Notes: generated from the sequence alone by a model not told the origin. Shown: positions 1 through 11,857, numbered from the stretch's first letter. The stretch is DNA of 64,000 bases from Halichoerus grypus (GCF_964656455.1 NC_135712.1:68453239-68517238); one strand, 5' to 3'. Numbers and translations: made by a program.

Positions 1-444
1 CTTTAGGCCAGATTTTTAGAAAATCATCTCAATGAGATTATGAATGGCTGTCATTTTTAAAGTTAAGAGCTATGCATTGGCATTCACTACTCTTTCATGT
101 TACCAACTGGACTATATAAAATAATGGCTTCCTATATTAATGTGTCTATATTTTCTCAGGGTTTTAGAGAAGAGCATTCAGTTTGCCTACGTGTCTCACA
201 TATCAAACCATCAGACAGATTTGCAGGTGCACAGAGACCATCACAACTTAGGTTTAAAAGGGGATAAACATTTTTCTGCACAACCTAATGAGTATGTAGA
301 ACGAAGTGACCCAAACCACTTCTACTTAGGTCCTTGAGGATAAGATGGATCCTCAAAATATATGAGATGCTTTCCCAGACCTTTGAAATCCACAAACATA
401 CAAATGTACAAATATCACTTAGGAGGTAGATTCTGCTTTACAAG

Positions 445-700
445 AGGCAACATAGCACAGTGGTTAAGGATAGCCTCAGAATCAAACCAACCACAGTGCA
501 GATCTCACTTCCTTCACTTGCCAGTTGTTTGATCCTGGGCAGGGCCTCTCAGGGCTCCAGTCTGCAAAATGGAGGTAATGGTATTACCCACCCCATAACG
601 TTGTAGTGCAAATTACGAGAAATGATGCATGCCGGACACTCAACCTTTGGCTTGGCGCATGCTAAAGACTCAACAAATATTAGTTGTTAATAATAGTGAT
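445..700 (+). repeat. MIR SINE
   Basis: The segment contains the tRNA-like MIR head (AGCACAGTGGTTAAGGATAG), the central TTGATCCTGGGCAGG core and the 3' part ending in CTCAACAAATATTAGTTGTTA. This order is typical of MIR in the sense orientation. It is ancient and heavily diverged. Confidence 0.75.
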
Positions 701-2208
701 AATAAAAATGATGAAGAACATTAGCTATTTTAATAAATGACAATAAAATATTTTTTAAAACTGTCTCCCCCTTCAGAATTTTAAGAACCGTGTAAAGAAC
801 AAAATGTCAAATTCAGCATTTATAAAACTGTTAAATTCTACCACTGCAGTAAATTCTACAAATCTTATAGCACATCTATAAACTAAACTGGTAATGACGG
901 TGAATTATGGTGTGAGCTAAGCAGGACAGTGGACACCACCCCTCCACCACCCCCCTCACCCCACCTCCCCATTAATGTAATGCGATATAAAATTCCTAAG
1001 GCCCTTTTGCCCTGGCCAAGGTGAGCTCAGTGGTCAGCAGGACCTTCCATGAGTTACTTCACAGATGTATGTGTATAGCTCCTGGCTTTCTTCAGAATCT
1101 CCTCTCCCTTCTGAATTCTAAGTATCCCCAATCTTCCTCACAGCTCAGGGTAACTACCATTTTAACTTGATGCTGAAGTGTTTTCTCTCCCTTAATGAAC
1201 AGTTTTTGCCTGGCTGGAGTTCTTACTAAGGGAGTTTGTAAGACTGCTGAATCACAGACCTGTACCATTTTTCTCATTTCTGTGTGGCAGATATGATGAG
1301 CTGAGCCACAGTCAGATAAGAGATCATACTCTTTAACTTATCTTGAATTTTTCTCTTGGTTGAGCCATTGCTCTTTAGAATACTTCAGGCCTCCAATAGC
1401 ACTAGAAGTTGACTTTCTTTGAGGGGCCATTGTTAAGGACACATTCCATTGTTCCGGTGGCCAAGTAGAGTCAGCGTGGCCACACTGGAATATGGAAGCC
1501 GGGTCTCTGGCAGGCTCCCTCACTCACTCAGTAATCCACTCCCTCCGCCAGCCCTGCGGCCTCACAAACCAACCACATGCCTCGGAAAAATTGCAGATTA
1601 CCACATGTCATAGGCCCTGGAAACACTTGAAATCAGGAATTTTAAGTCACTCACTGCCAAAGATCTGCTACATAAATGGGTAAACTTTTCTCAGTTTCTT
1701 TCCCCCAAATGAATGTCATAGTGAGACTTGCTGGCAGGCACAGGGATCCTAAAAGAGTTGAAACAAACAAAACAAAAAGGATATGAAATAAACACTGAGG
1801 ATCACTCATAGGACCTCATATTGAATGCAGCCCTCTTTATATTCTTCCTGGCTCTCCTCCTGCTTTTATGTGTGGGGGAAACCACCGCAGGACCGCTGAA
1901 CCAGGAGCTATTGCAGAGAAAAATATATGCATTGGAACCCTGAAAAAGTCAGTGAAAGTGGCCAGTCAGCGATCCTCATCTGGATCCTGGACTTGGTTGG
2001 CTTCTTCTGAACCTTCAGACCAAGGAATGTCCCACACAGCACTCTGCTCACTCCATTTCCTCTTCTCAGAAAATGATTGTGTATTTGCCAGGTTGCACTC
2101 TGTGCCTTGGGTTGCTAGAAATACAGTAGGTTGCACTGATGATTTAACTCTGTTTTCTATAAAGGGCTACGGGATCTCATGCAGATTTTTGCAAAGTCAT
2201 ATGCAAAT

Positions 2209-2236
2209 CACAGAGCCCCGGCCCTTTTCTTAACAG
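2209..2236 (+). promoter_or_regulatory. KALRN: 3' splice site of the kalirin-7 terminal exon
   Basis: A short pyrimidine tract (CCCCGGCCCTTTTCTTAACAG) ends in AG at 2235-2236, directly before the GAT codon that opens the kalirin-7 tail. The previous AG lies only about 20 nt upstream, so the branch point must be close. The tract is short and GC-interrupted, which suggests an acceptor of moderate strength, as is common for an alternative terminal exon. Confidence 0.85.
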
Positions 2237-2299
2237 GATGGCAACCTTGCTCCTCGGTGGCACCTGGGACCTGGAGATCCTTTCTCCACTTACGTTTAG
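2237..2299 (+). CDS. KALRN: KALRN kalirin-7-specific terminal exon, coding part
   Basis: From the acceptor at 2235-2236 the frame reads DGNLAPRWHLGPGDPFSTYV and then TAG (2297-2299). The known kalirin-7 isoform carries a unique C-terminus of 20 residues ending in the PDZ ligand STYV, which anchors it to PSD-95 and other PDZ proteins in dendritic spines; this match in length, phase and sequence identifies the exon. Kalirin-7 holds the Sec14, spectrin-repeat and first DH-PH (Rac/RhoG GEF) parts and ends here, so it lacks the SH3 and second GEF module. The exon opens in phase 0, the same as the SH3 exon 50 kb downstream, so the two are alternative choices. It is too short to be found as a long open frame. 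Use in neurons is family knowledge, not seen in the sequence. Confidence 0.93.
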   Translation, partial: DGNLAPRWHLGPGDPFSTYV

Positions 2300-3046
2300 C
2301 GCGCAGCCTGGGACTTGTCCCTGCAGCTCACCGGGTTAGCCGTGCCGCCGTTGGGACCTCCCACCTGGACTCCCATCACCCACCTCTCTTGAGACTGCTC
2401 TGGCAGGGCTGGTGTGGGGTACAGCCTTTGCTCAGAGAGCAACATGTTCCAAGCAAAATCTGCCCACCTGGGCCATGGGCTTGCCCCTCGGGCTCCCTGC
2501 TTCTCTACTGGGTGCGATTCGAGGTTGCTGAGCTTCCCTCCAAAGTTGAAAATGGTGGGACAGTAGGGACCTGTGAGAGGCCCCATGACCCAAGCTACTT
2601 CCCGTGGCTCCCAATCCAAACACCAGGCACCCCAGGCCCTCACTGCCCTTGGGGTCTGCAGTGTGAGTGGGCACGTTCGTCAGAGGGACATACTTATCTC
2701 TGGAGTTTTTCTCCAGATTGAATATCTCTGTTGTCAGTGGCCCCCAATCTAGAAAACCCATCACTCTAATCTAGCCTACCTCCCCCACATCCTGAGAAAG
2801 AGGGAGGAGGAACAAGGGATAGTTTCTGGTAGAGAAGAGGATGGTTAACTCTAGCTGTTCCCAAACATTGGCCCAACCACATCCCCAACAAATGTTCTAT
2901 CTGCGTCAGCCTGCCCAGGTTTTGTCAGAATTTTCCGGCTCCTCTAACCTCACTCACCCCTGAGGTCTCTGGTTCAAAGACCACCCTCCTAGCCTTCGTG
3001 TGCTTCGAGATTACCCTGCTGGTGGTGGGTGGGAAGTGGGAAAAGA

Positions 3047-3052
3047 AATAAA
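3047..3052 (+). terminator. KALRN: Possible proximal poly(A) signal
   Basis: AATAAA occurs within GGGAAAAGAAATAAAGGAAAC about 750 nt after the kalirin-7 stop. No clear GT-rich element follows immediately. Weak candidate. Confidence 0.25.
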
Positions 3053-3064
3053 GGAAACAAACTG

Positions 3065-3185
3065 GCTCCATGTTGGTTAACTGTTGAGACTAGAAGGTCG
3101 GGGACGTGGCCATTCATTATACCATTCTCTCCACTTTTGTATGTGTTTGCAATTTTTCATAATAAAAAGTTAAAAGTTTAAAAAG
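3065..3185 (+). repeat. Old interspersed-repeat 3' end (L1M-like) with AATAAA
   Basis: The stretch from TGGTTAACTGTTGAGAC to the ATAATAAAAAGTTAAAAG tail resembles a common mammalian repeat 3' end containing TTCATTATACCATTCTCTCC and a poly(A)-like tail. The AATAAA at 3161-3166 therefore probably came with the repeat, though it could still act as an internal poly(A) signal of the kalirin-7 UTR. The family name is uncertain. Confidence 0.5.
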
Positions 3186-3280
3186 TCCTCCAGCTTCCAA
3201 GACACTCAAGAGAGCCCCAACCCCTAACAGAGTTTCTGGAAACCCCACACCAAGTCAAGAGGCAAAGATGATTCCATTAC

Positions 3281-3307
3281 ATATATATATATATGTATAT
3301 ATATACA
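3281..3307. repeat. (AT)n microsatellite
   Basis: Imperfect ATATAT/GTATAT run inside the presumed kalirin-7 3' UTR; self-complementary. Confidence 0.9.
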
Positions 3308-3686
3308 CTCATTTTCTAATTTTTTAAGGCCCACTGCTTTATTTTCAGTAGACTAAACCTTATTTCTAAAAGGTCCCGACGTTGGGCTCACTTCCCCCAG
3401 CTGGGTTATGGGGGAGGACTGGGTAAAGGGGTCCTTAAGATCCTGAAAGTTTACACTTCCATGTACCTCACAGTCTTGTGAGGATGGGACTTGTTCAGTG
3501 TTCTGAACTTTGTGGAGGAAACACGCTCTCAATTCACAGTGTCATTCCCTGGAATTGCACCTGGCTCAGGAAAGGACTGTCTTTGTACTTGAATTTAAAT
3601 CCAATGGAGAACCTTAACATGGGCATTTGCATGACTGAGAATTGCTGCTGTCTTTTTTCCGTATGTCACTTTCTTGAATGTGTTCT

Positions 3687-3692
3687 AATAAA
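3687..3692 (+). terminator. KALRN: Best candidate distal poly(A) signal of kalirin-7
   Basis: AATAAA lies in TGTGTTCTAATAAAATGATT and is followed within about 20-35 nt by GGCTGTGATATACAGTG, a GT-containing downstream element. The preceding few hundred bases are unique sequence. This would give a 3' UTR of about 1.4 kb. A third AATAAA at 3947-3952 is an alternative. Confidence 0.5.
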
Positions 3693-4439
3693 ATGATTCT
3701 AAAGCAGGCTGTGATATACAGTGATTTATAAATACTTTCTGTTGAGCACTGAGGCCCTTAATTTCCTACCAAGAATCCACCCCATTCCACTTTCTGGAAA
3801 GATCTGTCTAGCTGGGGACAGACGCAGGAGCGTACGTATGGCATGCCGTGATGGCAGCACGTCTGCAATTGCGGTCATTAATAAGAATCATGTCAACCAC
3901 AGGAATTTTGTGTTCTGGTTGCCTAGCAGCAGAATTTGTTTTCCAGAATAAAGATGGCCATATGTAGTGGCGGAGTGCAGGGGTGAAGGGGGGGCGGCGA
4001 GTGGAGGAGGCAGGGCAGGAGCAGGAGTATAATTCACTCTACCAGGGAGGGAACAAGGTGGAAGGAGAGACAAAGGCAGCTGAAAAGAGAGACAAGCAAG
4101 GTTCAGTCGTGTTCTGTTCAGTGATAACTCTCAGCACATTCAAAAGATAATGAGTTGTTAAATTTTATTTACAAAATTGCACCTTTTGCTCTCATGACGT
4201 AGAAAGTTAGAAATCTCAAAATCTCATTAAGCAAACTGGAAGGAAAAGAGGAAAATACAGATCTCCAAAGGTAGATACTTTGAGAAACACTTTTTATCTC
4301 AATCTTTACCCCCCTCAGCCAGACAGGCCAGGGCACTGCCATGAGCTGGTAACCAACTGAGGCTGGTTCTCTATTGAAGGAAGCATTGTTAGAAACCTCC
4401 TAACGGGCCAGGAGGGCAGAACCAGACAAGGAGGCTTCT

Positions 4440-4640
4440 GTTTGCTGAGCACCTTTCTCATACAGGTGATGGGAAGGCTCCTGATATACATCATCCCCTC
4501 TAATCTTCACAGCCATCCTGAGAGGCAGGCAGTTCTGTTTTCATTTTTCAGATAAAGAGGCTAAAGCTATGGGAAGTAAATAACTTGTACAAAGTCATAA
4601 AGCTGAAAGATAGCAGATCTGTGATTCAGATTTAGGTCTG
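4440..4640 (-). repeat. MIR SINE
   Basis: Order of motifs typical of an antisense MIR: GCTGAGCACC start, TCTAATCTTCACAGCCATCCTGAGAGGCAGG core, then a CAGATAAAGAGGCTAAAGC-like segment and TAACTTG..CAAAGTCAT..AGCTGA. Confidence 0.7.
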
Positions 4641-5079
4641 TGATCTCCAGGTCCATGCTTTTGCAAACCACAGGGCTGATGCTCCAGTGCCCAGCTTGGG
4701 CTCTCTCCTCTGCACTGCTGTGGTCTTCATCTTAATGAACTGGGCACCTTCTGTATGCCCTGGGAGTGGGGGGGTGGGCACAGCCAGTGTCCTGCTCTTC
4801 CTTGTGTGATTGGAGGTCTCTTCCCAGTCCAGGTCTTTGTAGCCCACATCCATGTCCCTGTGACATACTTGTGCAGAGCACAGGCTGATGAGGCTGAGAT
4901 CACCATCTGGCTTTCATAGGGATTGGCTCACTTAGCAAATACCTGGTGCCTACAAGTGCTGGGCATATGAACTAGGTGGGCAAATATAGACTCACCCTGT
5001 TCTCATGGAGTTTGCCAGTAGAGGATACCTACATTAATCAAGTAACACATGAATAGATTTATAATAACAACTGCTGAAA

Positions 5080-5215
5080 GGGGCCTTGAAGATCACTGAG
5101 ATCAACAAATGAAATGAGACCCAGAAATGCTAAGCAGTTTGCCCAAGACCACACAGCAAGTTAGGGGCAGAGGACTAGAACTCCTGGTTTTCATTCTTAG
5201 ACTGCTATTTTCCCT
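5080..5215 (-). repeat. MIR-family fragment
   Basis: Contains GAAATGAGACCCAGAAATGC and GTTTGCCCAAGACCACACAG, the antisense MIR/MIR3 signature. Confidence 0.6.
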
Positions 5216-5544
5216 GCCATGTCACCCTCTAGTCTGTCACACACCCATAGACTGCCCCTAGCCCCAAACAGCCAGATAAACATGTTGATCAATCAGTACA
5301 CTTGCCCCATGCCTAGGAAAAACCAGATAGCACATTTTGTAATGATAAACAGTATCGTGAACCAAATCCCCAAGGATGACATATACCCAAGCCTTGTTCG
5401 TAGACTTTTTTTCAGAGCCCAAAGCAGGAACAGAGAGGCAAGGCTCACATGCCATAACAACTGCCTAATAAGGATGTTTGCAGGTGTTTCAGTGTTTTGG
5501 TCTGACCCCGATATTTTCACATCTCCCAGGTTCAGCAGCTATTC

Positions 5545-5790
5545 ATTCACCCATTAATTCAACGAATATTTACTGAGTGCCCTCTAGTACTGCTAGGCAT
5601 AGTTCTCAGAGCTGGGGACACAACACTGAACAAAATGGACTGTCCTTATAGGGCCTATATTCTAGCCCAGGGAGACAGTCAATAAACAAAATAGAAAGCA
5701 AGTAATACAGCATATTAGAAGGTGATAAGTGCTACAAAGAAAAGTAAATCAGGAAAGGGGGTAGGGAGTCTCCAAGGTGGGGATGAATTG
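5545..5790 (-). repeat. L2 LINE 3' region
   Basis: ATTCAACGAATATTTACTGAGTGCC, then an AACACTGAACAAAATGGAC segment, GACAGTCAATAAACAAAATAG and GGTGATAAGTGCTACAAAG follow one another as in L2 elements. Confidence 0.7.
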
Positions 5791-5847
5791 TTAGGGTGGT
5801 GGGGAAAGGGACCTACCTGAAAAAATGATGTTCCAGATCATCATTTT

Positions 5848-5904
5848 ACACACATACACACACACTCACACACACATACACACACACTCACACACACACA
5901 CACA
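5848..5904. repeat. (CA)n microsatellite, interrupted
   Basis: CA-rich run broken by CATACA and CACTCA units. Confidence 0.9.
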
Positions 5905-6034
5905 GCTATGCAGTGTGATGTGAAGAGTCCCGTAAGCCTTCCCCTGCCTCCCTCAGAAAAGTAAAAGTTTGTCATTGGCATGTCCCAGAGCACAATTCCT
6001 AGCTTGCTTTTTTTCTCCTTTGGCCAAACTAGGG

Positions 6035-6215
6035 ATTCTTAAATCTGAGTGTTTATCAGACTCATCTAGAGGACTTTTTAAAACAGATTGCTGGGCCCCA
6101 CTCCCAGAGTTTGTGAATCAGTACATGGGGGTAGATCCAAGAATTTGCATTTCTAACAAACTCCCAAGAAGTGCTGATGCTACGCACCCAGGGACCACAC
6201 TTTGAGAGCCACCAG
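6035..6215 (+). mobile_element. MER5A (hAT-Charlie non-autonomous DNA transposon)
   Basis: AGATTGCTGGGCCCCACTCC, GAGTTTGTGAATCAGTA, AGAATTTGCATTTCTAACAA and GGGACCACACTTTGAGAGCC appear in MER5A order. Nearly full length, old. Confidence 0.8.
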
Positions 6216-7440
6216 GTTAATCTATTATAGCTGCAAGGTCCCTGTTAAAATGAAACTATTACCCAAAAAAGGATGCGTCCATTCACTAGGGTGCATGGAT
6301 GTTATCAAAGTAGCTATCCTTGAAGAGCAGGGCCCTCAAGAAAGGGGACTACTTTTAATTGGGGAAAGTTTCAGAAACCACAGCCCAAGACCCTAAGCAT
6401 TGAGGAGTTAGGGCAAGGGACAGTTCCTTAAAAAGTGGCAACAACAATATTTCATTGCCTATCAGTGCTTTGCATTTTCTTAGCATTTAATACATTTACA
6501 AGTCCTTTAGCCCACTGTTCTCTTCTGGCACAGTTAGCTTGTTAGGTCATTATTACATTTATGGATAAGAAAATTGAGACACAAAGAGATTATATGGCCT
6601 CCCTTGGGCATCAAGGAACCCCAGTGGCCTTATGCCTCATCCAGTGTTCTTTCTCCTTTAACACTCTTCATAACGCTAGCTACGGCTTTCTCCTGGGGCC
6701 TCCACCTCTGGGTCATTGAAATCCAGGACATAGAGTCACTCTTTGCCTTTTGCTCTGTTTAAAATCCCACTTGCTGCAAGTAGATTATCCACATGGGCGA
6801 TTAACTGTGGCAAATACTAAACCCTGCGAGAGTTTCCTCTGCCATAAACACATCTCTTCTCTTCTACTACCAGATATTATACAGAGAAAATGCTAACTCA
6901 TTTAATATTAGCCTAAGCTAGAACTAATCATTATGAAAGCAAACCTGCTGGGGGAAAAGCACACATCATACTTCCAAAGGCAAATAGAAATGGCATTTTG
7001 ATTATATGTACCATTGCTTCCATTCCATTAGCAGAGATAATTGAAAGTTTTCTGTATCACTAAAGCACACAGCAGAATGAGAGTGGGTTTTGTTAAATCT
7101 GATGGCTGGTGAATCACATTCTTAGGTATTTAAATATAAAAAAAATCATGGGCATGGGGCATGAAAGATAAAAATTCTCCCTTCCAGTACATGTTCTTCT
7201 GGTTATTTTCTCCAGTCCTGCACTGATTCCTCACAGTGAGAGAGTGACCTGTCCCACTGAATCTCACAGACAGTGCTCCATGGGTTACAAGGAGGTGTCT
7301 CTCTTCAGCTTCCATACTGTTTCTGACCATGCAGGAGCCCAAGGTTTAAAAAATTTTATTTCTAAAACTGCCCTCATCTGTCTCTCAACCCATTGATATT
7401 CTGACATCTTCCTTCAGTTACTGCCATTGGAATTGGGACC

Positions 7441-7620
7441 ACTCATTTATTCTATAAGCATTTATTAAGCACTTACTATGTACCAGACTCTGTAAGCGCC
7501 ACTGAACAGGCTACAAAACTGAGTTAGAAATAATCCTATCCTCAAAGAACATGGCATATAATAGAATCACTCTGTAAATTATATAAAATAATTAACATTC
7601 GAGTATATTCTAGATGCAGA
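7441..7620 (-). repeat. L2 LINE fragment
   Basis: ATTTATTAAGCACTTACTATGTACCAGACTCTG and a CTCAAAGAACATGGCATATAA-like segment, as in other L2 3' regions. Confidence 0.6.
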
Positions 7621-10067
7621 TTATAAACCATGTGAACTTCTCCCATTTCATTCTCTACTCACTGTATACTCAGTTAAAGCTAACTGATGAGTTATTTTAG
7701 CTTCAACATAAAATAGGCATCATTGGCAAAGAAGATGTACCTGGAAAGGAGAAGAGTGGGGTATGGAATGAGCACTGCTCCCTCTTCTGAGCACACGTGG
7801 AGATATGCATAAGCAGCCCAAGAATATGGTAATGGGGGGCAGTATAGGATCTAAACTCTGCTGTCGATTTCCACTAGTGGACTGTCACAAATTGAATATA
7901 TGAGGGTCATAAAGCTTGCATGATTAGGAATTCCATATCGATGCAAGATCCAGTGTGGAGGTGTTTTTTCTGAGTTTTAGACTCCAAAGTATGCTATAAA
8001 AATGACTATTCCTTAAAAAAAAAGTTCATGCCCACTGTGACACATGGACTGAGCATGTAAGAAAATAGGTGGGTTTGGGGGAGATAGGGTGGGAGGCAGA
8101 GGATTCAATTAGTTGAGTCAGAGAGAATCTGTGAGACAAAGAGATGCAGACCATAATCAGACAATGTATGTGTATGCGCATGTGTGTGTGCATATGTATG
8201 CACAAATATATATGCATAGAAAGGTGTTGGAAGCCAGTAAAGAGGATTTTGTGAGGATGTGAGCCCTTTAAATAAATTCTAAATTCATAATCCAAAAAGG
8301 AAGACAAGTTTAGAAAACCAGAAGTACAGCGGAAAGAGGATAAGATTGTAATTCTGCTGACCAAGTAACTCCAGGAATACCACTAACACACCTTCCCCCT
8401 ATATATTGGGCCACTTGAATGTGCTGCACCTTTCACTCCCTCAGCACCTTCAAGTAGCTGCTCAGGCTCTGCTCCCATTCTGCTTTAGGTTGGGCTTTGT
8501 GAATAGTAGAATCCCAAGAGAGAGGGGGTTCAGGGCAGATAGGCAGCTGGATCTCAGATCTGTCTTATGAACTTCTGCCAGCTCTGCAAGCATCTCCTGG
8601 CCCTAGAGGGCATTTTCACACCCCAGGTGCTATATCCAGTCTTAACAGCGACCATCCAGGGTGCTAGTGGCCTGATAATGGAGCCAGGCCGACTGTGGGT
8701 GGGTATGGTCATGGATAGTGATAGCCACAGGGAGAATTTAGAGGATTCAGAAATAGGAGTGATGGGGGGAAGGGGGTGTCTGTATGTATCTGCCTTTGAG
8801 TTTCTGGGATGGTGGAATAAGGAGTGTCATTCAATTTGTAAGGATGTCCAGGGATTCTGTTGCCTTCAGTGGTGACCTTTTAACCGGCCTTACACCCAAG
8901 CATAGCCTGGAGTTTTTAGATTTGGCCGTGCCAAGTTTTACTGAGTTGTTGTTATGGCACCCATCAGGGTAAAAGGAAGTACCAGGGTGGGAGCGGGGAC
9001 TGAAATACAGGTGATGTAAAAGCAGGATTTAGATTTCATTGGTGTGGCACTCTTACTCAGAGAGTGACCCAGAACTGTGGCACTCCAAGTATTGCTCTGG
9101 TGTTGCATGGATTCATGAGGACCTTGCATGGGTATCTTGGCCCTGGGAAGAGCAAGTCACTAATAAAACTGATTTACACGGTTCAGTTCCTCCAAGGCCA
9201 GCTGGAAGCTAGTGATGGAAATAGGAGGCTTTGTACTTTCCAGACTCTTCCTACATTCTCATTTGATGTTGAAGATTCTACATGTTGCTTTATTTTTTGG
9301 TGTTTCTGGGACTGTCCAGCCAACAAATTTGTTGGAGAGCCATAGATGTAGACCTCCAAGCCAAGTCACCATAAATAATGTAAGTACTCTCTGTCCACTC
9401 TGCAAGGCCACACGGGCAGGCTTAGAGATGGAATAGGTCATTAAAGAGGGAGGCCCTTTGCAGGGCACAACTGATTGGTTAGCGTTGCAGAATATAAGTG
9501 GTGACATTCCAGCTTCATGGCACAGTGCAAGATTGCTGATAGGGCCAGACAGGTGCATGGCCTTCTACGAGAGGCCATGAACCAGCATTCCTAGCTTCTA
9601 AGGAATGAATGATTCAGAAATTAAAGTGAGAAGGTAATTAACCCAGTGAGTCTGATGGTGTTACAAAGATGATTGCTTAGACCATCCCACAGGCCTATTT
9701 CCTGTTATTATGGCCTCAAAATTGGCTATAGTACTCAGAAATCTGGCTGTCTTCTCCTGGATTAAATGTCTTATAAAAGAATGAATATGTGAGCAGAGGT
9801 GGAGGACGTAGAGGATTGAGTTGGGATAGTATCAATAGTTACATTGGACATACTGGTTGCTTTGGCAAATGTTTGACATGGAGGAGGGGTGTCAAGGATT
9901 ATGCCTAAAGTGATGATTCTGGAGGGTCCCCTTAACTATCAGAGACTATGGAAAAGGCTAATACATCCAAGGGTCAATGAGGGGGTCATTCATCAAAAAA
10001 ACAAGAAAATGGATATTGTCAATAATTAGTGACTCTCAATAAATACTTAGATATCCATCACATCATT

Positions 10068-10310
10068 TATTCATTCAACAAATATTTACTGAATACCTAC
10101 TATGCCAAGCACTATTTTAGACAAGGACAACAACAAAACAGAGAAGAATTCCTACCATCATGGAACTGACATTCTGGTGGGAATACAGACAAATAAATAA
10201 GTAAAATATATAAAGTGCCAGGTGATGATACATGTCATACAGAAAAATACAGCTTCAGAGGGATGTAAGAAGTGCAGGGCATGAGGGAAGAAGTGAGGGG
10301 AGGATCTGAG
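10068..10310 (-). repeat. L2 LINE fragment
   Basis: TTCATTCAACAAATATTTAC, CCTACTATGCCAAGCACTA, CATGGAACTGACATTCTGG and AGACAAATAAATAAGTAAAA are classic L2 landmarks. Confidence 0.75.
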
Positions 10311-11857
10311 TTCTGGTGATTGACATAAACAGGGATATAAAGTATAATGAAATTAGTCCAGATGCTCCCAAGTCACATAGTGGTGACGAGGCTGTGAGTG
10401 TTGGAGCAGGCGGTGGTGTTGAGGGTTCTAGTAGGAATATACACGAGGTTTTAGAAATCTCTCTCCATTACTTCCCAGTCAAACATGACATGGTGAGGAG
10501 TGGTCTTACCTAGGAACAGATAGCCGCTCTCAGGTAAGGTGGCCTCTTCCCAGCCTTCATGCCTCCATTGGAGCCAAGAGGATGTCCAAGAGTGTGCCCT
10601 AGAAGTCAAGTGGGACCCCAGACTACTCCCCCAGTCTCCACCAGTCCAGGGGAGCCTTTCTGATGTGGTATTGGGCTTGGTTAGGGAACCTGGATTCCAT
10701 TCAGACCGTTAAGGACCTCACCTGTAGTGTGACCAAACATCCTTCCAAGTTCATATAGTGAGATCCTTGAAAATAAATCCATGTGTGGTCTAAATATAAA
10801 ATGCATCTAGGAACCAAGATTTCATGGAAAACAGTACACATAAGTATCTGGAAACTCAAAGGGGCATTGCAGATTCTGAGATGTGTGGTACAGTATTTTT
10901 GTCCTTAACAGATTTAAAATATGAATTCCCTTTTGTTACCTCCCCCAATTCCCAGTAGACCACAGGGCCCCACAAGTCTAGCTTGATAAAGGTTTAGCAG
11001 CAGCAGGAAGAATAGTTTCTAACCATGCCTGTTTAGGGACAAACCCCAGTCACCAGTACAAAGACAGAGAGAGTCCTGGCTCTCTCTATCACAAACAGCA
11101 CGGGGCCGCAGGAGATCCAGTGAAGAGGCCTGGGAATTCATGCTAGAGTCTTGGGATAGGAATCTGTTTCTTGGGCTCAAGGAATGGATATGTTCAACCT
11201 CGATATGAGTCTCTGACAGCAGGAAGATGGCCTAGTTCCAGTTGTGGTATAAATGTAGCTTCTCCATTTCCTCTCCCCAAACCCCACTGAGGACTCATTA
11301 AACATAGGCAGCAGACTTGGGGGTTAAGGAGAAGCTGGTTCTTTCCTCCCAGCTATGAGTTTGCCCTCAAGAGACAAGCTTTTGAAGTTGAAGCCAAATA
11401 AGAGGGGAGCTCAGAGTACTAGCATGAATATGCGAACATGCACACACGTTCATCATGTGATAGCTCCTATCGAATGCAAAGCCTTATCTAGAGAGATACA
11501 CTGTATGACCAAGTCCAGAGAGTTGTCTGCCAGAGCTATTTATAAAATTAGTCTCAAATGGCATTGGTTAGGCCCTCTGGAAAAGGGCTGTATGGAACAA
11601 GTTCACTGTAGCTCAGCTCTTGGTCCAGGAGCCAACTGGTGGCAAATAAAATGGCAAACAAAATCACATTCTCCATGTGGCTATGAGAAATCAAATGTGG
11701 CATTTGGTTATTTTCCACTTTCCTGGAGCAACATGTGTTGCATGTGTTGCGGGGGGCTTCTAACCATACCTGGTATGGATCAACTGCTTTTTGGCCTATT
11801 TTGATGAAAATGTAGTTGTGAACTAAAATTAAAAGTAAAAAAAGATGCAAAGACGTT
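10311..11857 (+). other. KALRN: Unassigned intronic sequence
   Basis: I see no recognisable exon or well-preserved repeat. A 149-codon open frame at 11355-11804 has no family features (mixed Cys/His without a zinc-finger spacing) and no splice borders; I regard it as chance. The block may derive from an old LTR element, but I cannot name one. Confidence 0.4.

Larger units (their letters stand above)
1..2236 (+). other. KALRN: KALRN intron upstream of the kalirin-7 terminal exon
   Basis: No coding exon is recognisable here; the exon that should donate to both acceptors in this window must lie to the left. The stretch holds one MIR (about 445-700), an A/T-rich tract around 690-760 and a CCACC-rich patch near 937-970. 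Short open frames in it match no kalirin segment and lack convincing splice borders. Assignment to the KALRN intron follows from the exon at 2237. Confidence 0.75.
2300..3715 (+). other. KALRN: Putative 3' UTR of the kalirin-7 mRNA
   Basis: After the TAG the exon should run on as 3' UTR. 2300-3060 is largely unique, moderately GC-rich sequence; an old repeat 3' end lies at about 3065-3185, an (AT)n run at 3281-3307, then unique sequence to the best poly(A) signal at 3687. The end point is inferred from that signal and not from transcript evidence. Longer open frames in this block (for example 2179-2721) are out of frame with the kalirin tail and are not supported as proteins. Confidence 0.6.
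3716..10067 (+). other. KALRN: KALRN intron with scattered old repeats
   Basis: Intronic sequence between the kalirin-7 exon and the inverted-repeat region. Recognisable pieces (MIR, L2, MER5A, a CA repeat) are listed separately. 6216-7440 and 7621-10067 hold nothing I can name with confidence: no splice-bounded coding segment and no tRNA or snRNA gene. Confidence 0.6.

Noticed and set aside
2179..2721. 180-codon open frame overlapping the kalirin-7 exon
   Set aside because: It is in a different frame from the kalirin tail, has no domain features and starts inside the intron; the region is better explained as exon plus 3' UTR.
5848..5904. Regularly spaced repeats resembling a CRISPR array
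   Set aside because: Simple (CA)n microsatellite in a mammalian intron; no spacers.
11355..11804. 149-codon open frame with several Cys and His
   Set aside because: The Cys/His spacing matches no zinc-finger pattern and no splice borders were seen.
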